Part shown: piece by piece, positions 32,487-40,829 of the stretch | Numbering within the stretch: the first letter of the stretch is position 1 | Layout of the letters: each line of letters opens with the position of its first letter | Notes under the pieces: generated by a model | Told to the model about the DNA's origin: nothing | Seen by the model: only the letters and a program-made list of their open reading frames with translations | Databases searched by the model: none | Assembly (NCBI RefSeq): GCF_001922305.1 | Contig: NZ_CP018839.1 | Location: 2,728,001-2,792,000, forward strand | DNA length: 64,000 bases | Reading direction: 5' to 3' | Origin: Thauera chlorobenzoica | GTDB lineage: Bacteria > Pseudomonadota > Gammaproteobacteria > Burkholderiales > Rhodocyclaceae | Program-made: the position numbers and the translations under genes

Positions 32487-33462
32487 TGCTGGCGTATCTG
32501 CTGCGCCGCGTGCTGTATGCGGTCCCGATCCTGATCGGGGTGAATCTGCTGACGTTCGTGCTGTTCTTCGTCGTCAATTCGCCCGACGACATGGCGCGCA
32601 TGCAGATCGGCGTCAAGCGCGCAACGCCCGAGGCGATCGAGCGTTGGAAGGCCGAGCGCGGCTACGACAAGCCGATGTTCGTCAATGCCGAAGCGCATGG
32701 CAGCGCGCGCTTCACCGAAACGATCTTCTTCGACAAGTCGCTGCGCATGTTCGCGCTCGAGTTCGGCCGCGCCGACGACGGCCGCGACATCGGCCAGGAG
32801 ATCCGCGACCGCATGGGGCCGTCGTTGGCGATCGCGCTGCCGACCTTCGTCCTGAGTCTGGTCGCTTCGATCAGCTTCGCCTTGCTGCTGGTGTTCTTCC
32901 GCTCCACCTATCTCGACTTCTGGGGGTGGTGCTGTGCGTGGCGATGATGTCGATCTCGAGCCTGTTCTACATCATCGGCGGGCAGTGGCTGGTGTCGAAG
33001 ATGTGGGCGCTGGTGCCGATTTCGGGCTACGCGCCGGGGCTGGACGCGGCGCGCTTCCTGGTGCTGCCGGTGCTGATCAGCGTGCTCGCCGGGATCGGCT
33101 CGAGTGCGCGCTGGTACCGCACGATCTTCCTCGAGGAGATATCCAAGGACTACGTGCGCACCGCGCGGGCGAAGGGCTTGTCCGAACTCGCGGTGCTGTT
33201 CCGCCATGTGCTGCGCAACGCGCTGATCCCGATCCTCACCGGCGTCGTCGTCGTCATTCCGCTGCTGTTCATGGGCAGCCTGCTGGTGGAGTCCTTCTTC
33301 GCCATTCCGGGCCTGGGCAGCTACACGATCGATGCGATCAACGCCCAGGACTTCGCCGTGGTGCGGGCGATGGTATTCATCGGCTCGGTGCTGTACATCG
33401 TCGGCCTGGTGCTGACCGACCTCTCATATACGCTGGTCGACCCCCGGGTGAGGCTGGAATGA
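32486..33462 (+). pseudogene. ABC transporter permease (DppB/OppB type), frameshifted
   Basis: An N-terminal frame from ATG 32486 ([24 protein letters not shown]) and a C-terminal frame ending at 33462 together make one complete DppB-type permease of about 325 residues. The permease EAA-like loop EISKDYVRTARAKGLSELAVLFRHVLRNALIP is in the second part. Between them the reading frame shifts at a G5 run (32922-32926). A sixth G would restore TYLDFWG joined to VVLCVAMMS. As written, the first frame stops at 32945-32947. Either this is a real inactivating 1-bp deletion or a homopolymer sequencing error. The downstream permease overlaps its stop by ATGA. Confidence 0.88.
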
Positions 33463-34961
33463 ATCCGTCGATGGGCTTCCAGCCGGTGCTGTTGTGGACC
33501 GACCTGCTGCTGTTCGTGCTGATCGGCGTTGCGCTGCTGGGCGCGCTGCATGCGCGCCGCCAGCCGCCGCTGCGCGCTGCCTGGCACAAGGTGGGGCGGC
33601 GCCCTGCGGGGATGGCGGCGGCGACCGTGCTGCTCGTCTTCGTCGCACTCGGCGTGCTCGACAGCCTGCACTACCGGCCGCAACTGCCGCCGCTGCCCGT
33701 GCTCGATCCGGGTGCCGATGCGGCTTCGGCGGCGATCGGAAGCGGGGCGGAAATCGAGGATGGGGAAGAACGCCGGCGTGCGGGGGCACCGCCCGCTGCG
33801 GTGTATTCGACCGAGGTGCTGTCGCTCCTCGACGCCCTGCTGGCGCCGCTGCGCGTGCACACCGAGAAGACGTATTCGGCGCCGTTCGCATCGACCCTGT
33901 ACCAGCGTGAAATCGTGCAGCTGGAAGATGGCCGGCAGATCCGCGACTACCCCCGCCTCGCGCACGGCAGCGCCCATCTCGCCGATCCGGAGGCGGAGCG
34001 TGCCGCCGACATCGCCACCCGGATGCTGGCCGCACTGGGCCAGGCGCTGCTCGCCTGGGCCGCGGTCGCCGTGCTGCTCGTCGGTCTGATCCGGCGCGGC
34101 AACGGGCTGGGCTGGGGCGAGACCGCGCGCGCCCTGGCCGCAGGGCGCACGGTGCTCGCCTGGCGCGCGGCGCTGCTTACGCTGGGCATCCTCGTGCTCA
34201 TCGCCACGCTCTGCCTCCATCTTGCGCCGGCCTACCACGTGCTGGGGACCGACAAGGTCGGGCAGGACGTGCTCTACCTCGCGCTCAAGAGCGTGCGCAC
34301 CGCGCTCGTGATCGGCACCCTGACGACGCTGGTGATGCTGCCCTTCGCGGTGGCGCTGGGAATCGCCGCCGGCTATCTGGGCGGCTGGGTGGATGATGCC
34401 GTGCAATATACATACACGGTGCTGAACGCGATTCCCGGCGTGCTGCTGATCGCTGCCGCAGTGCTGATGATGCAGGTCGTCATCGACACTCACCCGCAGT
34501 GGTTCGACACCGCCGCCGAGCGCTCGGATGCGCGCCTGCTGGCGCTGTGCCTGATCCTCGGCATCACCAGCTGGACCGGTCTCGCCCGCCTGCTGCGGGG
34601 CGAGACGCTGAAGCTGCGCGAGCTGGAGTACGTCCAGGCGGCGCGCGCCTTCGGGGTCGCCACGCCGGCCATCCTGCGCCGCCACATCCTGCCCAACGTC
34701 ATGCACATCGTGACGATCGCGCTGGTGATGGATTTTTCCGGGCTGGTGCTGGCCGAGGCGGTGCTGTCCTACGTCGGTATCGGAGTCGATCCGACCACGA
34801 TCAGTTTCGGCACCATGATCAACATGGCGCGCGCCGAGTTGGCACGCGAGCCGATGGTGTGGTGGTCGCTGGCGGCAGCCTTCGTGTTCATGTTCGTGCT
34901 GGTGCTGGCGGCGAACCTGTTCGCAGATGTCGTCCGTGATGCGTTCGACCCCCGCCGCTAG
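33459..34961 (+). CDS. ABC transporter permease (DppC/OppC type), extended
   Basis: 500 residues against about 300 for typical DppC. The conserved binding-protein-dependent transport domain occupies about 270-495, with the EAA loop LKLRELEYVQAARAFGVATPAILRRHILPN and the preceding GTDKVGQDVLYLALKSVRTALVIG. The extra N-terminal region holds further helices and a large hydrophilic loop (about 75-185) that should be periplasmic. ATG 33459 overlaps the stop of the first permease. No ATP-binding gene follows within the window; selO begins 146 bp later. Either the ATPase is encoded elsewhere or the importer is incomplete. Confidence 0.88.
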   Translation: MNPSMGFQPVLLWTDLLLFVLIGVALLGALHARRQPPLRAAWHKVGRRPAGMAAATVLLVFVALGVLDSLHYRPQLPPLPVLDPGADAASAAIGSGAEIEDGEERRRAGAPPAAVYSTEVLSLLDALLAPLRVHTEKTYSAPFASTLYQREIVQLEDGRQIRDYPRLAHGSAHLADPEAERAADIATRMLAALGQALLAWAAVAVLLVGLIRRGNGLGWGETARALAAGRTVLAWRAALLTLGILVLIATLCLHLAPAYHVLGTDKVGQDVLYLALKSVRTALVIGTLTTLVMLPFAVALGIAAGYLGGWVDDAVQYTYTVLNAIPGVLLIAAAVLMMQVVIDTHPQWFDTAAERSDARLLALCLILGITSWTGLARLLRGETLKLRELEYVQAARAFGVATPAILRRHILPNVMHIVTIALVMDFSGLVLAEAVLSYVGIGVDPTTISFGTMINMARAELAREPMVWWSLAAAFVFMFVLVLAANLFADVVRDAFDPRR

Positions 34962-35107
34962 CTTCTGTCGGAGCCCCCGCAGAGCGGCGACCCAGAACCA
35001 CGAGCGGGCACGGCGACTCTCACCGAAGGTGACTGCCCGCAGGCGGCAAGGGCTGCGGGCGGAAAGGCACGCGACCGGCCGATAAAATACATACAGGACA
35101 TCCCCCG

Positions 35108-36697
35108 ATGAGAGAGTTGAAGTTCGACAACCGCTTCGTCCATGAACTGCCGGGCGATCCGGAAAGCGGGCGCCATGTGCGCCCGGTGCATGAGGCCTGC
35201 TACTCCCGCGTCGACCCGCTACCGGTGCGCGCACCGGCGCTGCTGGCCTGGTCGCGCGAGGTCGGCGAGCTGCTCGGCCTCGATGAGACGGATGCGCGCA
35301 GCCGCGAGTTCGCCGAAGTATTCGCCGGCAACCGCCTGCTGCCCGGCATGGAGCCGTATGCCGCCTGCTATGGCGGCCACCAGTTCGGCAACTGGGCGGG
35401 GCAGCTCGGCGACGGGCGGGCGATCACCCTCGGCGAAGTGATCAACCGGCGCGGCGAGCGCTGGGAACTGCAGCTCAAGGGTGCGGGCCCCACGCCGTAT
35501 TCGCGCCATGCCGATGGTCGTGCGGTGCTGCGCTCCTCGCTGCGCGAATTCCTCTGCAGCGAGGCGATGCATCACCTGGGGGTGCCGACCACGCGCGCGC
35601 TGAGCCTGGTCGGGAGCGGTGAAGAGGTGGTGCGCGACATGCTCTACGACGGTCACCCCCGCCCCGAACCGGGCGCGGTGGTGTGCCGGGTGGCGCCTTC
35701 CTTCATCCGTTTCGGCAGCTTCGAGATCTTTGCTTCGCGCGGCGAGGAAAGCGTGCTCGAGCGTCTGATCGACTTCACCATCGCACGCGATTTTTCCGGG
35801 TTGGCCGACGACACCGACCCCGCGTCGCGCCGCGTGCGCTGGTTCGAGGAGGTGTGCCGGCGCACCGCGCTGATGGTCGCGCACTGGATGCGGGTCGGCT
35901 TCGTGCACGGCGTGATGAACACCGACAACATGTCGATCCTCGGCCTGACGATCGATTATGGCCCCTATGGCTGGATCGACGACTTCGACCCCGACTGGAC
36001 GCCGAATACCACCGACGCCTTCCACCGCCGCTACCGCTTCGGCGAACAGCCCCGGATCGCGCACTGGAACCTGTGGCAGCTGGCCAATGCGATCTATCCG
36101 GTGGTTCGGGATGTGGGCGCGCTCGAGCGCGGGCTCGCACTCTACGCCGAGGCGTACGAGGCCGAGCATCGCCGCCTGATGCGGGAGAAGCTCGGGCTGA
36201 CACGGTGGCTGGACGGGGAAGAGGGTGGGGCCGGCGGCGCGGACGAAGCGCTGCTGGGCGATCTGCACCGCCTGCTGCGGGAAGGGGAAATGGACATGAC
36301 CCTCTTTTTCCGCCGCCTGGCCGGGTTCGACCCCGCGGCGGTGCAGCCGGGGCTGTTCGACGACGTCTTCTACGATGCGGCCCGGCGCGAGGCGAGTGCC
36401 GGCGAGCTGGAGCGGTGGCTGCAACGCTATGCAGCGAGGGTGGACGGGGAGGGCGTTCCCCAGGCGCTGCGCAGTGAGCGCATGAACCAGGTCAATCCGC
36501 TCTATGTGCCGCGCAACTACCTTGCGCAGCAGGCGATCGACGCGGCCGAGGGCGGGGATCTGTCCGTGCTCGAGCAATGGCTCGAGGTGCTCCGCCGGCC
36601 TTATGTCGAGCAGCCGGGCGGCGAACGCTTCGCCGGGAAGCGCCCGGACTGGGCGCGGAACAAACCGGGCTGCTCGATGTTGTCGTGCAGTTCCTGA
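35108..36697 (+). CDS. selO: protein adenylyltransferase SelO (YdiU/UPF0061)
   Basis: A 529-residue pseudokinase-fold enzyme that transfers AMP to Ser/Thr/Tyr of target proteins, linked to redox stress. Signatures include [18 protein letters not shown], the glycine-rich [54 protein letters not shown] and the C-terminal redox motif GCSMLSCSS, the position where eukaryotic SelO has Cys-x-x-Sec. Length is close to the usual 480-550. A TAAAAT element at 35083-35088 could be its -10 box, but no good -35 is seen. It is transcribed in the same direction as the ABC genes, yet unrelated in function. Confidence 0.95.
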   Translation: MRELKFDNRFVHELPGDPESGRHVRPVHEACYSRVDPLPVRAPALLAWSREVGELLGLDETDARSREFAEVFAGNRLLPGMEPYAACYGGHQFGNWAGQLGDGRAITLGEVINRRGERWELQLKGAGPTPYSRHADGRAVLRSSLREFLCSEAMHHLGVPTTRALSLVGSGEEVVRDMLYDGHPRPEPGAVVCRVAPSFIRFGSFEIFASRGEESVLERLIDFTIARDFSGLADDTDPASRRVRWFEEVCRRTALMVAHWMRVGFVHGVMNTDNMSILGLTIDYGPYGWIDDFDPDWTPNTTDAFHRRYRFGEQPRIAHWNLWQLANAIYPVVRDVGALERGLALYAEAYEAEHRRLMREKLGLTRWLDGEEGGAGGADEALLGDLHRLLREGEMDMTLFFRRLAGFDPAAVQPGLFDDVFYDAARREASAGELERWLQRYAARVDGEGVPQALRSERMNQVNPLYVPRNYLAQQAIDAAEGGDLSVLEQWLEVLRRPYVEQPGGERFAGKRPDWARNKPGCSMLSCSS

Positions 36698-36756
36698 GCG
36701 CCGGGCGGCCGATGTCGCATCCGGCGGCCTTTCCGGGTTCGGGCCGGTGGTGCAGG

Positions 36757-36776
36757 GAGTAGTTCTTTCGGCCTAG
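36757..36776. promoter_or_regulatory. dyad element upstream of the Crp/Fnr gene, second copy at 37661-37680
   Basis: TAGTTCTTTCGGCCTA lies about 85 bp before the regulator start. Its reverse complement recurs at 37661-37680 with few changes (TAGTCCGAAAGAACTA). The copies have imperfect dyad symmetry, TAGTYC-N4-GRACTA. A regulator-binding role is inferred from repetition and position only. Confidence 0.4.
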
Positions 36777-36857
36777 GTATTGATGCAAAAACCTGCACAA
36801 AGGATCCGCTGGAAGAGGTATCCTTCACATCTATCCCTCGATAAACGGAGAATATTC

Positions 36858-37619
36858 GTGCCCAGCGCCGCCCTCAGACAGCCCGTCGAAGGCACCTATC
36901 ATCTGCGCAGGATCGCCCCGCCGGTTTGCGTGCGCGATGCGCTGGCCGAAATGCCTATTCTGCGTGCGGTCGGTTCGGAAACGCTGGATCTGCTCGCCGA
37001 TGGCGCGGAGTTCGTGTCGGTGACCTCGGGAGGGTCGATCTTCGAGCGCGAGTCCCTGCCGACGGGATTGTTCCTGGTCTATTCGGGGGCTGTCCGCCTG
37101 ATGGCGCTCGGGCCCGATGGCCGTGCGCGCGCAGTCGAGATCTTCGAGCCCGGCGGCATGTTCGGTGAAATCGGGGTATTTACCGGTCAGCGCTACCGGA
37201 CATGGACGCAGGCGGTGGGAAGGACGGTGCTCATCCATGTCCCATGCGAGCGTGTCGTGCAGGCGGTGGCGATCGACAATCCGCTCTCTAACCGCATGCT
37301 GTCGGCGGTGTGCGCACGGATCCAGCGCCTGGTCGACAGCATCGGGTGCACGTCCTCGGGGGCGGCGGCGGCGAGAGTGGCCTCCTACCTGCTCGAGCTC
37401 GATGAGCGCGCTGCGCGTCCGGAAGGGCCGCTGGTGCTGCCTGCGCCGAAGAACACCATCGCTTCCCTGCTCAATCTGACGCCGGAAACCCTGTCCCGGG
37501 TATTACGCAACATGAGCGACGAGGGCGTGCTCGTCGTCAGTGGCCGCCGCATCCGCATCCGCAGCCGGGCCCAATTGCGCCGGATGACGACACCCGACCC
37601 GGGTGCCGAAACGAACTGA
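36858..37619 (+). CDS. Crp/Fnr-family transcription regulator adjoining the nitrate genes
   Basis: 253 residues: a cyclic-nucleotide-like effector domain (about 30-150, with GGMFGEIGVFTG) and a C-terminal winged helix-turn-helix (about 175-235, TIASLLNLTPETLSRVLRNMSDEGVL). FNR's N-terminal Cys cluster for an iron-sulfur centre is absent, with a single Cys near the N-terminus. Heme- or effector-type sensing (DNR/NnrR/NarR-like) is therefore more likely than FNR-type oxygen sensing. Start GTG 36858 is chosen because GGAG lies 7-8 nt upstream. A longer ATG frame from 36780 is less likely. It precedes narK and narGHJI in the same direction, so control of denitrification genes is probable. Confidence 0.85.
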   Translation: MPSAALRQPVEGTYHLRRIAPPVCVRDALAEMPILRAVGSETLDLLADGAEFVSVTSGGSIFERESLPTGLFLVYSGAVRLMALGPDGRARAVEIFEPGGMFGEIGVFTGQRYRTWTQAVGRTVLIHVPCERVVQAVAIDNPLSNRMLSAVCARIQRLVDSIGCTSSGAAAARVASYLLELDERAARPEGPLVLPAPKNTIASLLNLTPETLSRVLRNMSDEGVLVVSGRRIRIRSRAQLRRMTTPDPGAETN

Positions 37620-37642
37620 GACGACATACTCCCCTGCATACC

Positions 37643-37694
37643 CACTTCGCCGGCCCGGGCTAGTCCGAAAGAACTAGTCCGGGCCGGCGAAGTG
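37643..37694 (+). terminator. 22-bp hairpin between the Crp/Fnr gene and narK
   Basis: Arms 37643-37664 and 37673-37694 are reverse complements with one mismatch and an 8-nt loop. It starts 23 bp after the regulator stop. No long T tract follows (CTTTCC). The loop region carries the second copy of the TAGTYC dyad element, so a regulatory role is possible as well as termination. Confidence 0.65.
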
Positions 37695-37798
37695 CTTTCC
37701 AGCTCCTGCTTTTGGTGAATGGCTCGCGCAGCGTTGTGCGTCTATCCTGCCGCGCAATGCCCTGGGAAGTCCCGGGCGGCGACAGGAGAGCGGAATCT

Positions 37799-39061
37799 AT
37801 GGTTTCTCGCAAACGTCAGCAGTTATCGGTGCTCATCATGAGCACCTTTGCGTTTACGGTCTGTTTTGCAGCCTGGATGTTGTTTGCGGTAATCGGAATT
37901 CCGATCAAGGAAATCCTCGCCCTTAACGAAACCCAGTTCGGCCTTCTGGCGGCGACCCCGGTGCTGACCGGCTCGCTGATCCGCCTGCCGCTCGGCATGC
38001 TCACCGACAAGTACGGTGGGCGCATCGTGTTCTTCGTGCTGATGTTGTGCACCGTGCTGCCGATCTACATGATCTCGCAGGGCACCGAGTACTGGCATTT
38101 CCTTGTTGCCGGCTTGTTCGTCGGTCTGGCCGGCGGTTCCTTCTCGGTGGGGATCGCCTATTGCGCGCGCTGGTTCGAGCGCGAGAACCAGGGCTTTGCG
38201 ATGGGCATCTTCGGTGCCGGCAACTCGGGGGCGGCGCTGACCAAGTTCGTCGCCCCGGCGATGGTGGTGGCTTTCGGCTGGCAGGTCGTTCCCCAGGTCT
38301 ATGCGGTGGCGATGCTGATCACCGCTCTCGCGTTCTGGTTTTTCTCCTACGACGATCCGGAGCACCGGGTGCACTCGTCGGTGACCTTCCGCGATCAACT
38401 CCGGGTGCTGAAGGACCCCAGGGTGTGGAAATACTGCCAGTACTACTCCATCGTGTTCGGCGGCTACGTCGGGCTCGCGCTGTGGATGACCAAGTACTAC
38501 GTGGCCGAATTCGGTCTGGGGATCGAGGTCGCGGCCTTGCTCGCGGCGTGTTTCTCGCTGCCGGGTGGCGTGCTGCGCGCCGTCGGCGGCTGGCTGTCGG
38601 ACAAGTACGGTGCGCACAAGGTGACCTGGTGGGTGATGTGGGTGTCGTGGATCTGCCTGTTCCTGCTGTCCTACCCGCATACCGAATTCAGCGTCCGCAC
38701 CGTCGATGGCGTGCGCAGCTTCGAGATTCACCACAACGTGTGGTTCTTCACCCTGCTGATGTTCATCGTCGGCGTGGCCTGGGCGTTCGGCAAGGCTTCG
38801 GTGTTCAAGTACATCTCCAACGAGTTCCCGCGCGACATCGGCGCGGTGTCGGGCATCGTCGGCCTGGTGGGCGGCATGGGCGGCTTCCTGCTGCCGATCA
38901 TGTTCGGAGCGCTGCTCGATCTGACCGGCGTGCGCTCCAGCGCCTTCATGCTGCTCTACGGCGTGACCTGGGTGTCGCTGATCTGGATGTATCTCACCGA
39001 AGTTCGCCGCACCGACGTGCTGGACGGTCATGAGACCGCTCCGCAGCCGGTCAAGGCCTGA
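37799..39061 (+). CDS. narK: NarK1-type nitrate/proton symporter (MFS)
   Basis: A 420-residue major facilitator protein with 12 membrane helices. Nitrate-transporter signatures are RLPLGMLTDKYGGRIVF and GAGNSGAALTKFVAPA, and the second G-rich nitrate signature lies at VSGIVGLVGGMGGFLLPI. It resembles the NarK1 half of NarK1-NarK2 pairs, thought to import nitrate with protons to start respiration. ATG 37799 is preceded by AGGAG about 10 nt away; earlier in-frame codons read through the leader. A 35-bp gap leads to narK2, so both are likely in one operon with narGHJI. Confidence 0.93.
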   Translation: MVSRKRQQLSVLIMSTFAFTVCFAAWMLFAVIGIPIKEILALNETQFGLLAATPVLTGSLIRLPLGMLTDKYGGRIVFFVLMLCTVLPIYMISQGTEYWHFLVAGLFVGLAGGSFSVGIAYCARWFERENQGFAMGIFGAGNSGAALTKFVAPAMVVAFGWQVVPQVYAVAMLITALAFWFFSYDDPEHRVHSSVTFRDQLRVLKDPRVWKYCQYYSIVFGGYVGLALWMTKYYVAEFGLGIEVAALLAACFSLPGGVLRAVGGWLSDKYGAHKVTWWVMWVSWICLFLLSYPHTEFSVRTVDGVRSFEIHHNVWFFTLLMFIVGVAWAFGKASVFKYISNEFPRDIGAVSGIVGLVGGMGGFLLPIMFGALLDLTGVRSSAFMLLYGVTWVSLIWMYLTEVRRTDVLDGHETAPQPVKA

Positions 39062-39096
39062 ATCAAGCAAAGCAAAGACAACGAGGAGTCGGTTAC

Positions 39097-40761
39097 ATGA
39101 AAGCAGCGAACGCCGCCACTGCGGTAGCGCCGGTCAGCACCAGTTCGGTCGATATCGCCGACTGGCGCCCGGAGGACGAAGCCTTCTGGCGGGAGAAGGG
39201 AGCCCGGATCGCCAACCGCAACCTGTGGATTTCGATCCCCAGCCTGCTGTGCGGCTTCGCCGTGTGGCTGATGTGGGGGATCATCACGGTGCAGATGGCC
39301 AATGCCGGCTTCCCGTTCAAACCGGACGAGCTGTTCACCATTGCGGCCATCTCCGGCCTGTCCGGCGCCACGCTGCGTATTCCGGCGTCCTTCTTCATCC
39401 GCATCTGCGGCGGGCGCAACACGGTGTGGCTCACGACCGCGCTGCTGATGATTCCCGCTTTCGGCACCGGTGTCGCGCTCCAGGATACGTCTACGCCGCT
39501 GTGGGTGTTCCAGCTGCTGGCGCTGCTTTCGGGGATCGGTGGCGGCAACTTCGCCTGCTCGATGTCGAACATCAGCACCTTCTTCCCGAAGCGCCTGCAG
39601 GGGACCGCGCTCGGGCTCAATGCCGGCTTGGGCAACTTCGGCGTCACCACCATGCAGTTGCTGATCCCGGCGGTGATGACCGTCGCCCTGTTCGGTGCCT
39701 TCGGCGGCGATGCGATCCCGCTGGTGAAGGATTCGGCGACGCTGATCGGCAAGATCGCCGCGGGGACCCCGACCTGGGTCCAGAACGCCGGTTTCGTCTG
39801 GCTGCTGCTGCTGGTGCCGCTGGCGGTGATCGGCTGGTTCGGCATGAACAACCTGCTCACGGTGTCGCCCAACATCGGCTCGACCGGCGCGGCGATGAGC
39901 AAGATCGTGCTGTTCTACGGCATCGCGCTGGTGGTGTCGGCGATCGGCCTGTACCTCTACCTGCCCGCGCCGAGCGGCTCCGGCCTGCTTTCGGGCAACG
40001 GCATGTGGGTGGTGCTGCCGTTGGTGATCGTGGGCACGCTGTATGGCATGAAGGCGGTCGCCAGCGGCGAGATGAAGGCCAACCTGAACAAGCAGTTCGC
40101 GATTTTCGGCAACAAGCACACCTGGTCGATGACCGCGCTCTACGTGGTGACCTTCGGCTCCTTCATCGGTTTTTCGATGGCGCTGCCGCTGTCGATCACG
40201 GTGATCTTCGGCAACACCCACGTGTTCGACGCCGGCACCCAGGCCTGGGTCCATGCGAAGAACCCGAACGCACCTTCGGCGCTGATGTACGCCTGGATCG
40301 GCCCCTTCGTCGGCGCACTGATCCGTCCGGTGGGTGGCTGGATTTCGGACAAGCTGGGCGGTTCGATCGTCACCCAGTGGATTTCGATCGTGCTCGTCAT
40401 CGCCTCGGCTGCGACCGGCTACGTGATGTTCCTCGCCTATCAGTCGGCGACGCCCGAAGAGCACTTCTTCACGTTCATGGCGCTGTTCGTGGTCCTGTTC
40501 GCTGCATCCGGGATCGGTAACGGCTCCACCTTCCGCACCATCGGCTTCGTGTTCGACCAGGATCAGCGCGGCCCGGCGTTGGGCTGGACCTCGGCGGTCG
40601 CGGCCTACGGTTCGTTCATCGCTCCGGTGGTCATCGGCGGCCAGATCAAGGCCGGCTCGCCGGAGAATGCGATGTACGGCTTCGCGGTGTTCTATGCCCT
40701 GTGCGTGGTCATCAACTGGTGGTTCTACCTGCGCAAGAACGCCTACATCCGCAACCCCTGA
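39097..40761 (+). CDS. narK: NarK2-type nitrate/nitrite antiporter (MFS)
   Basis: 554 residues, longer than narK1, with 12-14 membrane segments and an N-terminal hydrophilic stretch of about 45 residues. Nitrate signatures include ISGLSGATLRIPASFFIRICGGRNTVW and GLNAGLGNFGVTTMQLLIP, with GPFVGALIRPVGGWISDKLGG in the second half. NarK2-type proteins exchange cytoplasmic nitrite for nitrate. In several denitrifiers NarK1 and NarK2 are fused; here they are separate neighbours. GAGGAG precedes the ATG. A 68-bp gap with a good ribosome binding site leads into narG. Confidence 0.94.
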   Translation: MKAANAATAVAPVSTSSVDIADWRPEDEAFWREKGARIANRNLWISIPSLLCGFAVWLMWGIITVQMANAGFPFKPDELFTIAAISGLSGATLRIPASFFIRICGGRNTVWLTTALLMIPAFGTGVALQDTSTPLWVFQLLALLSGIGGGNFACSMSNISTFFPKRLQGTALGLNAGLGNFGVTTMQLLIPAVMTVALFGAFGGDAIPLVKDSATLIGKIAAGTPTWVQNAGFVWLLLLVPLAVIGWFGMNNLLTVSPNIGSTGAAMSKIVLFYGIALVVSAIGLYLYLPAPSGSGLLSGNGMWVVLPLVIVGTLYGMKAVASGEMKANLNKQFAIFGNKHTWSMTALYVVTFGSFIGFSMALPLSITVIFGNTHVFDAGTQAWVHAKNPNAPSALMYAWIGPFVGALIRPVGGWISDKLGGSIVTQWISIVLVIASAATGYVMFLAYQSATPEEHFFTFMALFVVLFAASGIGNGSTFRTIGFVFDQDQRGPALGWTSAVAAYGSFIAPVVIGGQIKAGSPENAMYGFAVFYALCVVINWWFYLRKNAYIRNP

Positions 40762-40829
40762 ACACTTTCCACCCTTCGGATCACCGATCGCCCTTCCGCA
40801 TCGGAACGACGACTTGAAAGGAGTAAACC

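Noticed and set aside
32920..32950. Programmed frameshifting in the ABC permease
   Set aside because: The site is a simple G run with no evident slippery heptamer or stimulatory structure, and permeases of this family are not known to use frameshifting. A deletion or sequencing error is simpler.
37620..40829. FNR-type TTGAT-N4-ATCAA boxes upstream of narK and narG
   Set aside because: I read both leader regions and found no copy close to consensus, so none is annotated.
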